Shown: positions 12,107-22,582 of the stretch, piece after piece
Position numbering within the stretch: the stretch's first letter is position 1
Layout of the letters: each line of letters opens with the position of its first letter
Position numbers and translations under genes: made by a program
From: Sesamum alatum
Lineage: Eukaryota; Streptophyta; Magnoliopsida; Lamiales; Pedaliaceae
DNA: 64,000 nt
Assembly: GCA_034509735.1 (NCBI GenBank)
Contig: JACGWO010000001.1
Span: 31,623,966-31,687,965, forward strand
Reading direction: 5' to 3'
The notes under the pieces: generated by a model
Seen by the model: only the letters and a program-made list of their open reading frames with translations
Database searches by the model: none
What the model was told of the DNA's origin: nothing

Positions 12107-12619
12107 GACTTCATCAAAACGTATGTTCCAGCTTCGGGAAACTTGTTTGAGGCCATAGATGGACCTTTGGAGACGGCAGACCTTCTGCTCTTCTCCAAAA
12201 GTTGTGAAACCTTCCGGCTGATCCATATAGATCTCTTCCTCTACGAAACCGTTGAGGAAAGCCGTTTTCACGTCCATCTGCCATATTTCATAGTCATACC
12301 ATGCTGCTATGGCAAGCAGTATCCGAATGGACTTGGCCATTGCTACGGGCGAGTAGGTTTCCTCAAAATCGACCCCGGGTCGTTGAGTGTAACCTTTCGC
12401 CACAAGCCTGGCTTTGAAGGTTGTAACCTCCCCGTCAGCTCCAAGCTTACGTTTGTAGACCCATTTACACCCTACGGGTTTAACCCCTTTGGGTGGATCT
12501 ACTAGGGTCCAAACCTTGTTTGTACCCATCGAGTCCATCTCGGATTTCATGGCCTCAAGCCACTTGTCCGAATCGATGTCCGACATCGCTTCTCCATATG
12601 TCTTTGGATCATTATCCAA
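12107..12619 (-). pseudogene. E2 reverse transcriptase N-part
   Basis: Copia reverse transcriptase N-terminal and palm region, read leftwards from 12619. It is open for about 170 codons: YGEAMSDIDSDKWLEAMKSE, then VWTLVDPP, CKWVYKRKLGADG, FKARLVAKGYTQ, the first catalytic Asp region WQMDVKTAFLNG, and EIYMDQPEGF then RSIYGLKQ. The YVDD half lies beyond solo LTR B at 9423-9776. A TAG stop just upstream (12620-12622) separates it from the integrase C-terminal part; a single C-to-T change of a Gln codon would explain it. The Pol frame was probably intact here before these two lesions. Confidence 0.88.
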
Positions 12620-13446
12620 CTAACCGGTCAGGCCCAGAAATCCATACCTATCAGGTGCATGGGATACTCTGGCCGACCTACGGAGGACTGGAACAATATC
12701 AATGGGAACCACTGGCTCAGATGTCACTGTCGCCTCATGGGGTACCTTAGTTGATTCCTCAAGGAGTACCTCATCGCGTCGACTATCCGATGGAAAACCT
12801 TTTTCCAAGAACACTGCGTTTCGCGAGACAAAAACCTTTTGCTCGGAGGGATCATAGAAATAATACCCCGCAGTTTCTTTCGGATAGCCGATGAACCTGC
12901 ATAAACTAGACCTCGAGTCCATTTTATCTCCCACTAATCTCTTGACATATGCGGGGCAACCCCACACTTTCAAGTATTTGTAGGAGGCAGGCTTGCCATG
13001 CCATATCTCATATGGCGTCTGGGATACCCTTTTAGAAGTTCAAAATTTTGGCCGCCGTCTCAAGAGCGTATCCCTAGAAGCAAAGGGGGAGTTCGGTAAA
13101 ACTCATCATGGATCGGACCATGTCCAACAAGGTCCGATTCCTCCTTTCAGACACACCATTAAGTTGCGGTGTTCCAGGAGGGGTCCACTGAGAGAGAATC
13201 CCATTCTCTTTTAGATAATCAGTAAACTCACCACTGAAATACTCTCCACCTCGGTCCGACCGAAGGGCTTTGATCTTTCGACCGATTTGGTTCTCTACTT
13301 CAAGTCTGTATTCCTTAAACCTTCCAAAGGCTTCAGACTTGTTCCTCATCAGGTAAACATAACCATACCGTGAGTAATCATCGGTAAAGGTTATGAAGTA
13401 CGAGTACCCACCTCTAGCCTGAGTATTTAGTGGACCACAGACATTT
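12620..13446 (-). pseudogene. E2 integrase core and C-terminal part
   Basis: Retroviral-type integrase of a copia polyprotein, read leftwards. From 13446 to about 13350 it encodes the catalytic core region up to YGYVYLMRNKSEAF. From 13349 it gives LRSDRGGEYFSGEF (second Asp) and NGVSERRNRTLLDM (Glu), both intact. The first Asp (IHTD) lies beyond solo LTR C. A frameshift near 13075-12975 separates this from the C-terminal segment with KVWGCPAYVKRL, GYYFYDPSEQKVFVSRN and a linker ending LRRSARVSHAPDRYGF. Integrase inserts element cDNA into the genome; this copy cannot be made as one protein. Confidence 0.87.
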
Positions 13447-15438
13447 TGTTAGAATAGGTGACCATGTAAGCCAATTTTTTGGCGGGTATATGTAACCTAT
13501 GTCTGGACAATTATAAGTGTTTTGATGAATCATTAATGAATAAAGAAGTGAATTTTCATTTGGCATTACTTTGTTTGTGTTCACTTGCACCCATTTTTCT
13601 ATATCTGTTCACTACGCAAACAAAGCCCACGGACTGAGCATCAATTTCAGGGACTGGGACTACGCTTGGAGGTAGGTCCATGAAATCAGTCTTCCCGAAT
13701 CAGTCCGGAAATCTCCAAGTCAAGGAATCCCGAAAATGGGTACCGGGATTCCATTTGAGACTTGCACTAAGCATCTGCTGTCGTGTTTCATCGACGGGTG
13801 ACGAGGATCGTCTAAGCAGTGTTAGTGGGTTAGCCTGCTAGGATGCAGCTGACTGAGGTGACTCGTGGGAACCGTCTTACGGAGGACCTTGAGTATGGTC
13901 TGCAAGGTATGACGAGTATTCCCGGTTCCAACGGTACAGGTCAAGTCCTTTGACTTGAGGAATTACTGAGTTTACCTGTACATCAGAACTGTATCTTAGG
14001 TATGGTGAGAGATTGCCAGAATTCTCTTTGGTAGTCATAAGCCATGTCTAGTGCAGTCCTGGTGTGCAAAGTGACAGTAGTTTCCAAGAAAGGATCTGTC
14101 TCCTGTCAGTAGGTTTTGACAGTTGAGTCTCATGTATGCTCTAGGTCTTGTCCCTAAAACTGTGGCCACAGTGACTGAACAGAAGGGAAGGTTTCCCTTG
14201 CGGCGTTTAGTGAGGACAGACCGACACTTAGGTCCAAGATGGGTACCTGCGTTATCCGTGCCCTAGACACTAAGTGATGAGACCGAAGACAGAAGGACAA
14301 GCGTACTGTTAGAGCCTAAATGTTCATCCCTGAATATTTCACCTAGTCTCTAGTGCCATGGACCGTTGCTAGATGGCCACCCATGGTAACGGACGGATTC
14401 TAGGAATCCGACCAAGTCTAGCTGAATGGTGAACCTAAAGAGTCACACACTATCCACACACAATTAAATATTTAATTTGGAATTAAATATTGGAGTGAAG
14501 GAATGATTAAATTAGATTTAATCGGAACCTTTATTTTTCTTGGAGAAATAATTCTTTCTATTTGATAGAAGGAATTAAATTGATAAATTGGATTTATCAA
14601 AGGGATTTATTTAATGGGCTTAAATAATATTTATATTTATTTTAGCCTCTTGGAAATATTTAAATAGGTTTTAAATATTTCCATTAAATTAAATTAAATC
14701 AACGGTTGAGATTAATGGGAGAGATGGATGGCTAGGATCGTTTTGACTAGGTCAAAACACTAGTTTGACTAGGACTTTGACTAGGTCAAAATCCTAATCA
14801 AATTAGAGTTCTTAAAAGAGGAGTTTAAAGAGGATTAAACTCCTCTTCTATATAAACCCCTAGCATCCTACAATTTACATGATGATGATGAATCTCCAAC
14901 ACACACACTACAACACACACACACGGATCTCTCTCTCCCATCTCTCTCGTCCGCCCTCTCTCTCTCTCAAGAAAATTATTTTCTTGATTCTTTTGTTCTT
15001 GGAACATTGGAATCTTGATGAATCAATACCATTAATTGATAATGTGTTATTGATTCATCCACTCCAAAATTATACACTTGTTCGTTGCTAGCACGACGTG
15101 CAAGATACGTGGGTGGATCGTGTGTCACGATTTGGAGGGTCTCAAGAACGAGATCTTGGTGCAAAACGGGGAACAACGCGTGTAGCCGTTGAAGACGAAA
15201 ACGACAACGGGTAGGTCTCGTTTTAAATTTTCGTCCCTCTTTAATTTCCAACCCTATGGCCTCCATGATTTGCTTTATGTTATACGTTCATGAGATACAC
15301 CGAATGCCCGGGAAATTTCAAAGGCACACCCTTTGAAACGTGTTTTAATTTAAAAGCATGTTTAAATTCCGTTTTAATTTTAATTATACCGCGCTTCCGC
15401 ATTCGCGCTTTTCCCGGGACGATCCACATAATCTTTCA
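13447..15438 (+). repeat. Solo copia LTR C (2.0-kb family), target duplication CATTT/CATCT
   Basis: This 1992-bp LTR runs TGTTAGAATAGGTGACCATG to AATCTTTCA. The flanks are CATTT (13442-13446) and CATCT (15439-15443), a duplication with one later change. It splits E2 integrase within the first-Asp segment (IHTDVCGP region). No internal sequence is present. It resembles the D and G LTRs. Landmarks: stem CTGTCA/TGACAG (14103-14122), core GGACCGTTGCTAGATGGCC (14361-14379), a CA-rich then CT-rich leader (14897-14968). Confidence 0.9.
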
Positions 15439-15760
15439 CATCTGTATGGATCAAATCCAACAGACCACTGGCTAGCGTACTTTGTCCAACAAAGGGTTTC
15501 TTGGTTATCTTTCCCTTTAGACAGGATTCGCAGGTCGGTAGGTTGTCCAAATCGTCTATTTCTAGACTCTTTGAGTCCACCAACCTTCTTATCCTATCTT
15601 TAGAGATATGACCTAACCTCGCATGCCATATCTGTGCGTTATTATGATCATCACGTTTTCGTTTGTGTTCTGCAGTCATAATCCAATTAGACTGTTGAAG
15701 TATGTACAGACCGTTGACCAATGTACCAAGAAAATGAGAAATACCATCTATGATAATGAA
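15439..15760 (-). pseudogene. E2 pre-integrase domain
   Basis: Pre-integrase zinc-binding region of the copia polyprotein on the minus strand. It reads MVNGLYILQQSNWIM, then AQIWHARLGHISKDRIRRL, LPTCESCLKGKITKKPFVGQ and LLDLIHTDV, with the HHCC-type ligands (His of WHARLGH and the CxxC) visible. The IHTDV end carries the first catalytic Asp of integrase. It stops at solo LTR C. A frameshift near 15750 separates it from the gag-protease frame to the right. Confidence 0.87.
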
Positions 15761-16930
15761 AAAATCGTTTTTATTGATGGTAAATTCATATCCCTCCTTA
15801 TCAAGGACCGGGATGGAAACAATGTTTTAATCATGCTAGGTACATAGAAACAGTCGTTCAGTACAATCCTAACATGACTACTAATGGCTAACTCTAGTGA
15901 TCCCACGGCCTTCGCAGCAACGGCCTTGCCATCGCCTAGCCTCAGGATCATCTCATCCTTGGTTAGCCTTCTGCTTCTTTGCAGTGCCTGCAAATCATTG
16001 CAGATGTGAGCACCACACCCGGTATCCAATACCCAAGAAGCAGAATTAGTAATCATATTAACTTCAACCACAAACACACCTGGGTTGGAGAGGAGTTGTG
16101 GGCACTCCCTCTTCCAATGCCCTTTCCCTTGGCAATGCATGCAGACATCATTTGCCTTGGACCGCTGAGAACCACGGGCCTTCCCTTTCCCTTTACTCGG
16201 TCCAACCGGAGCAACAGGGACGCCCGGAGCGTGAGCAGGGGCCACAACCGTCTTCCCTTTGCCCTTCTTCCTCTTCCAGCGTCCGGCCCTCTTGCCATTC
16301 GCCTTGGAGGTCGAAGCCTCTCCTATCAATACCGCCGGCGCCGACTTGTGGGTCGTTGCCTCGTATTGGACCAGCATGTTGATCAACTCATGAATAGACT
16401 TCTCAAGTCCGTTCATGTTGTAGTTTACAACAAACGGGTCATAGGATGGAGGAAGCGACTGGAGGATCACGTCAATGTACGTGTCATTGTTAAGCCCAGC
16501 TTTAAGGTCCTCGAGTTTCTCCACTAGGGAGAGCATCTTGACCCCATGACTCTATACAGACGCTCCTTCAGCGAGCTTGGTGCCAAAGAATGCTTTTGTG
16601 GCGGCATATCTAATATGCCTATCCGGAACCGCATAAACCTCGTTCATGCGGAGCATTATGGCGGAGACATTGTCCAGCCTCTCATACTGCTTCTGGATGT
16701 CGTTAGACATTGATACTGCGTACTTTTCGGTTGTCCTCATGCCATTTCTCGAACGTCAAACGTTCTTCAGGCGTAGACCCCTCCGGTAAGTCGCTCGGTG
16801 GCGGCTCGTCCAAGACGTAGCCTTGGTTCTCGAAACCGAGGACGATCCTCAGGTTTCTCAGCCTGTCCGAGTAGTTCGTTCCGTTGAATTTGTTAGTCTC
16901 AAGAATCATGGTTAACGGGTTCTTAGACAT
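15761..16930 (-). pseudogene. E2 gag and protease
   Basis: Copia Gag starting at ATG 16930 (MSKNPLTMILETNKFNGTNY), the same start as in elements D and E0. A short deletion near 16705-16740 shifts the frame, and an in-frame TAG sits at 16552-16554 before SHGVKMLSLVEKL. From 16551 the frame is open for about 260 codons: YIDVILQSLPPSYDPFVVNY, a basic stretch, the zinc knuckle CMHCQGKGHWKREC (intact CX2CX4HX4C) and the protease WVLDTGCGAHICND with catalytic DTG intact. A frameshift near 15790 ends it. Gag would package RNA and the protease would cut the polyprotein. Confidence 0.9.
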
Positions 16931-18446
16931 ATCTACATTAATGAAAATGTAAAGCAAAAATTAGCAGATGATGGTAATATTATTGTTCAAGTTGAAGACT
17001 TGGTCTTTTAGTCTTTAACCCTCCCACTATTTATACGAAAGTCCGCCACTCTCAAGCGGAGTTTCGGGAAACCATTTCCTAGTGGGCTTGGGATCCACAA
17101 GCGTAATCTCCATGCCCCGCTTTTACGATTCACATGAAGAAGATCTCGTGGGAGATATCCAATATCATTCTCATCCAATGAGATTCCCAAGATATTTTGC
17201 CTCACCTATTCACATGGTCCCGAGGACTCCAAGCGAACCATGTTACTCAGTGTTGGGCCCGACCCATCAACCAAATCATGCCTCAAACTGTCACCCCCTA
17301 CGACTCGTGAGACAGGGAAACCACGAACGCAGTCTTTTTGTTCACAACAATGGTGCAGCTTTCCCCTAGTCCAAGTGTGCCACGACTCGTGAGACCACAC
17401 TTGGGTAGTGGTAGCTTCCTCACCACATTGCTGTGGATGGAAGGCTCGGACAGAACAAAATACCATTTTGATCCAAGTCCGTTCTGGGCCTAATATTTAA
17501 TTTGGTCCAACCAAATGAGAGTTTGTGTATGACCGAGACCTCATCACATTATAGTGTTTTAGCATGCATAAATATCCAATATTTAAAGCGATAAATAAAT
17601 ACGCCGCATGCAGAAAACATAGCATACCCCTGTTTAGGATGATCACAAGCCCAACCTATGCGACCCACTGAGCCCGCAGTGAGTCTATGGTCTGTCTAGG
17701 GTGGTCCTAAATTATTACAATAATAATAAATCCATTGTCATTCCAATGGGCCTTGAAGTGCTTCTTGTTTCACGCCTTGATGCTCCTCCTTGGGGTCTCC
17801 GACTCGAATTGCTTGTTAAAAGTAAAACCTCACCAATCCTATCTACTCTCATTACAACTGAAAGTAATACATTGGTAATAAGGAAAACAAGCCTTAACAT
17901 CATGAGGCTGAAAATACGGGAGATGATAGTCCCAAAAACAAGAGGCACGCAGGCCCCACCCAACAGAAAATAAATAAACATTCATTCATCCATACACAAG
18001 GTCTAGGGCTTTGTGATCATCCCATGTTGATTCCATCAACTCACATAACATAATTATTCCAAACAATCACGCATAAATAACCAATGGATATTCCAAATAT
18101 CCAAGTGATGTCTAACATCACAAAAGCATAAACATATAAATAATATGCAAAATTCAAATTTCAAATTTAATGGACATTTTACACAATGCATCCAATGCAT
18201 GTATTAATCCCAAATTAATTAAGCAAATTTAATTCAAGGAATAATCCAATTATCCCAAAATCAAAAATGCAAAATTAACATATTTTCACAATATCGTGCA
18301 GAAAATACAGAAAATCAAATTTTCCGAAAAAAGTCGAAAAACGGCACAAAACGGCCCAGCCGTTGTGCTGGCCGGCCGGCCGCCGCGCGCACACGCCAGC
18401 GCGCGCGCGCACTGCCGCGCGCTGGCCCTCGGCCAGCAGCGGCCGA
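16931..18446 (-). other. E2 untranslated leader
   Basis: This is non-coding leader between LTR and gag, read right to left. It holds a GC-rich island (18345-18446), a block on CCACTGAGCCCGCAGTGAG (17666-17684), and two copies of the palindrome CACGACTCGTG (one ending at 17309, one at 17381-17391) about 80 bases apart. The small open frames here are not supported as genes. The primer site is missing because the GC island joins LTR sequence directly. Confidence 0.75.
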
Positions 18447-19497
18447 CTGATTTGTGTGTGACCCTTTAGGTTCACCCTCAGCTAGACTTGGGCCCGTGTC
18501 CCACAAGGGCCCGTTACCATGGGTGGCCGTCTAGCAACGGTCCATGGCACTAGAGACTAGGTGAATTGGCGTGAACATTTAGGCGCCGATTCCGTATGGG
18601 TACGATCCTTCCGTCTACCGTCTCCCGGTCTTAGTCTAGGGTATGGAATTAGGCGTCGGTTCCCATCCTTGACTAGGCATCTATGCTTAATACTCGAGAC
18701 CACGTATGCTTCATTGTGTCGACACAGGAAACCATTCCCTGTTCGACCAACCACTGTGGCCACAGCTTCAAACAGCATGAACGTGTCTCCGAGTGCATAG
18801 GAGATACCTCTGTCACATACTGACAGGGGACGGATCCTCTTCTTGGAATCCACCGTCCTCGCTACACATTCTGACTGCACTGGACAAGGCTTATGATAAT
18901 CATCTTACAGAATGATTACCTCTCGCCAGATCCAAGATACAGCCGTCCTGTGCACGCGACTGCCATGATCCCTCAAGTCTGAGGATTACTCCCCTACTAT
19001 TGGAACCGGGGAAAACCAATCATACCGACCAAGCCTCCAAGGCTTCCATATGATGATGCCCGCGAGTCAGTCCAGTCGGCTCGACCCCAGTCGACCAACC
19101 CATCAAGATCGTGTAGGCGTCCCACGCCTGTCGCCGATGAAACACGGCACTCATCCAATGAACACGACTCTTGACGCAAGTCTCAATAGGACTCTCGATG
19201 CCCTGTCTCGAGGTCCTCGAATTGGAACGTTTCAGACCCAACTCTTAATCAGTTGGTTTCATGACCACCATCCAATGCGTGGCCCAACTGCACGAGTTGT
19301 TATCCATGGTCTGTGGGCTTTGTTGCGATATAAGTTAAACACCGTTTTAACAAATGTAAGATGAGTGCAACAAATGAGGTACCATTGGTGACGAACACTC
19401 ATCTTATTCATCACATAATAATATTACATTCACATCAAGTTGTCGGATAGGTTACAAATTGCCAAACCTATTGGCTTTCTGGTCACCTATTCCAACA
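18447..19497 (-). repeat. E2 5' LTR, truncated
   Basis: 1051 bp of the 2.2-kb LTR family, nearly identical to 7720-8746 and 48005-49053. It ends TTCCAACA at 19497 against the CGATT duplication. The 3' part of this LTR (about 1.1 kb) and the primer site are deleted; the join to the GC-rich leader is near 18446-18450. The element could not be copied from this 5' end. Confidence 0.88.
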
Positions 19498-19502
19498 CGA
19501 TT

Positions 19503-19544
19503 TTCATGCTTGGGCCGGGCTCCCGGACGGATCCACTTCCTTCA
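19503..19544 (+). repeat. E1 5' LTR, last 42 bp
   Basis: This is the LTR end displaced 13 kb by E2. It reads GGGCTCCCGGACGGATCC then ACTTCCTTCA, matching the ends of the LTR at 29435-29703 and (inverted) 46838. It lies right after the second CGATT copy and right before a primer site, so its identity is firm. Confidence 0.85.
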
Positions 19545-19546
19545 AG

Positions 19547-19558
19547 TGGTATCAGAGC
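19547..19558 (+). promoter_or_regulatory. E1 primer-binding site (initiator tRNA-Met type)
   Basis: TGGTATCAGAGC lies two bases after the LTR end. It is complementary to the 3' end of plant initiator tRNA-Met, the usual primer for copia minus-strand DNA synthesis. Confidence 0.88.
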
Positions 19559-21422
19559 TTGGTTCGATGTAATGGGCCATATATCTATGTGATGAGCATG
19601 AGCAATGTGTTCTTTATCAGCTTTTCTAACATGTTTCATTTTCTTGGATAGCATGATTATATATAGAAATAGGCTTGTCAAGATTTGTGGATTTAAATAT
19701 ATTGTACATGTAATCATGAAGATTTATTTTCTTAAATTACATGTTTATTTTCAGAATAATACGTGAAAAAACAAAAAAAAAAAAAATATTTTTCTGCCGA
19801 ACGGCAGGCGCGCAGCGGAATGCAATCCTGCGTGATGCTTTGCAAGTGCGTGCGCACATAGCGCCACACGTAGGTTTGCGCTGGCGCAAATGTGCGTTGC
19901 CTGCCGGCACACAACGCACAGCTACGCGTGCTATGGGTGATAGTTGGCACGATGTGGCTAACCGACCTTGTGCGCTGGACAATGCGCGTGTACTATGCAC
20001 AGGCAAGGACCGAGTGACAACGGGGCTGTTTTATGTTGTTTTTCGTCGTTTTCTGAAAATTGAATTTTTTGATATTCCTCTGCATATTTTATGAAAGGAT
20101 TAATTTTACATATTTTATTATGGATTAATTGGATTTTTTTCTATAATAAATTGCTTAATTAGTTTTACGTTATTGGTGCATTGGATGCATTATGTGTTCA
20201 TGTATTATCGTATTGGATTTCACTTTAGTATATTGTATATCTTTGTAACCACGATTATTTTGTATGATTATGTGTTGGTGTTGATTAGATTGGCATCGAA
20301 TGATCATTGAGCCCTTGACCTAATGTATGATTTTTATATTTATGTTGGGTGGGTCTACATGCCGCTTGTTTGGGACTCTCATCTTTCGGTTTTACGCCTT
20401 GTGATGTTAAGGCTTGCTTTTCTTATCCATTTGCTGTATTTTCCCAACTATTGACCGGGGTATCCTTCACTATGTAATGAGTGTTGGTAGAATTTTGTGC
20501 TGAGGTCTTAAATTTTGTATGCAATGGAGCAAGCCCACGGAGGAGGAGGCTACGTTGGATGGAGGCCCAAGGTGAAAACCCGAGAAGATTCAAGAGAGAT
20601 TACAAGGCCCATGAACATGATAATGAGTATATACTTTTGTTAGTGTAGGACCACCGTAGACAGACCATAAACTCACTGTGAGCTTAGTAGGTTCCATAGG
20701 TTGGGCTTGTGATCATCCAATAGGGGTTATGCTATGTTCTATTGCATGCAACGCATTTATTTATTGCGTTATAAATATTGAAAATTTATGCATGCAAAAC
20801 ATTAATATGATGAGGTCTTGATCAATTTTTCAAATCAAACTCTCACTTGGTTGGACCAAGTTAAAATATTAGGCCCATGATGAACTTGGATCAAAATGGT
20901 TTTGATCCGTCCAAGCCTTCCATCCATAGCAATGTGGTGAGGAAGCTACCGTTATCCAAATGTGGTCTCACGAGGCATGGCACATTCAGAATAGAGAAAG
21001 GTGCACCATTATCGTGAACAAAGGAATACACTCGTTGTTTCCCTGTCTCACGAGTCGTGGAGGATGACAGTTGAGGTACGATTTAGTTTATGAGTTGGGC
21101 TTAACATTGAGTAACATGATTCGTTTGGAGTCCTCGAAATCATGTGAAGAGGTGAGGCAAAACATCTTGGGGATCTCATTGGGTGAGAATTATATTGGAT
21201 ATCTCACATGAGGTTTTTTTTAATCGTAAAAGCAGGGATGCAGATCACGCTTATGAATTCCAAGCCCACTAGAAAATAATTTTCCGAAACCTCACTTGAG
21301 AGTGGTGGGATTTCATTGAATTAGGGGGGGGGGGGGTTAAAGACCAAAGACCATATCTTCAACTTGAACAATAATATTACTATCATTTGTTGGTTTTTGC
21401 TTTACATTTCTTAAATGTGGAT
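19559..21422 (+). other. E1 untranslated leader
   Basis: No supported gene. Landmarks in order: GC-rich island (19795-20030), poly-A run at 19771-19787, GGATGGAGGCCCAAGGTG block (20558-20575), GTGAGCTTAGTAGG block (about 20678), two leader motifs CACGAGGCATG (20969) and CACGAGTCGTG (21049), and a run of 13 G (21324-21336). The same order occurs in the other copia leaders. Confidence 0.75.
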
Positions 21423-22582
21423 ATGTGTAGAATCCTTTAAATATGGTTTAAGAGACTAATAAATTCAATGGCATGAATTATGATGACCAACTGCAAAATC
21501 TGAGGACTATCCTAGATTTCGAGAACTAGGGCTATGTCTTGAACAAGCCAATCTCGAGGCCTTGCCGAAGGGATCCTCGCCTGAAGAACGTTTGACTTTC
21601 AAGAAATGGCTAGAGGACAACAGGAAGATCCGCAGTGTTATATCGGCTTCGATGTTTAACGATATCTAGAAGCAATTAGGTTGAACAATGTCTCCTCCAT
21701 TATTGTCTGCATGAATGATGTTTAGGTTCTGGACAGGCAGATCAGATATGTCGCCACGAAACCAAGTTAGCTTAAAGGTCCTCTGTATAAAGTCATGGGG
21801 TCAAGATACTTCCCTAGTGGAGAACTTTGAGGACCTCAAAGCTAGGCTTGATAATGACACGTACATTTGATGTGTTCCTTCAGTCACTTTCTCCATCCTA
21901 TGGCCCGTTTATTATTAGCAATAACATGAATGGACTTGAGAAGTCTATTCATATGTTGATTAATATGTTGGTCCAATACCAGGCAACCACCTAAAAGTTT
22001 GCGTCGACGTATTGGTTGGAGAAGCTCCGACCTCCAAGGCGAATGGCAAGAGGGTTGAACGCGGAAAAAGAAAGAAGGAAAAAAGGGGAGGTTGTTGCAG
22101 CCACTGCTCGTGCTCCAAGCGCCCTGTTGCCCCAGTGTGGATAGGCAAAGGGAAGAGAAGGCCTGCGGTTCTCAATGGTCAAAGGCAAACAATTCAAGCT
22201 ATGTTTGTGATTGAGGTATGTTTAGGCTTGGAATAGGGGAAAGGGCAATGGAAAATGGAGTGCCCACAACTCCTCTCCAATCAAGGTATGTTTGTGATTA
22301 AAGTTAATATGATAACTAATTCTACATCCTGGGTATTGGATACCAATTGTGGTGCTCACATCTGCAATGATTTGCAAGTGCTGCAAAGAAGTAAAAGGCT
22401 AAGTAGGATGAGATGATCCTGAGGCTAGGCGATGGCAATGCCGTTGCTGTGGAAGCTGTAGGATTAGTCAACTTAGCTATTAGTGATCATGTTAGAGTTG
22501 TACTGAAAGACTGTTTGTATGTACGAGCATGATTAAAAACGTTATTTCAATTCCCGTCTTGGATAAAGAGGGATATGCTTTC
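21423..22582 (+). pseudogene. E1 gag and protease remnant
   Basis: Degenerate copia Gag and protease. The start corresponds to ATGTGTAGAATCC (21423). Recognisable pieces are ETNKFNGMNYDD, a TAA at 21788-21790 at the same codon as the E2 stop (before SHGVK), and MNGLEKSIHMLINMLVQYQAT. The zinc knuckle is reduced to GQWKMEC. The protease at about 22325-22365 reads SWVLDTNCGAHICND, so DTG has become DTN. Sequence continues to GYAF, where a solo LTR inserted at 22583; the reading picture resumes at 29704. Many stops and frameshifts show an old dead copy. Confidence 0.85.

Larger units (their letters stand above)
6530..19497 (-). mobile_element. E2: copia element inserted in the E1 LTR (target duplication CGATT)
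   Basis: E2 runs right to left. The five bases before it (6525-6529) and after it (19498-19502) are both CGATT, and joining the outside flanks restores a normal copia LTR end, so both ends are well fixed. Contents in element order: truncated 5' LTR (18447-19497), leader, gag, protease, pre-integrase, solo LTR C, integrase, reverse transcriptase start, solo LTR B, reverse transcriptase end, RNase H, polypurine tract and 3' LTR. It is the best preserved copia coding copy in the window but has stops and frameshifts. Its left terminus is altered (ACTTTGATAATGACAAGCGG where the solo copy at 46838 has TGAAGGACAAGCGG). Confidence 0.88.

Noticed and set aside
15979..16527. 182-codon frame on the plus strand
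   Set aside because: It is antisense to the well-supported E2 gag and protease frame.
21324..21336. Run of 13 G as a possible regulatory tract
   Set aside because: A homopolymer in a decayed leader, absent from the other leaders; length may also be a sequencing artefact.
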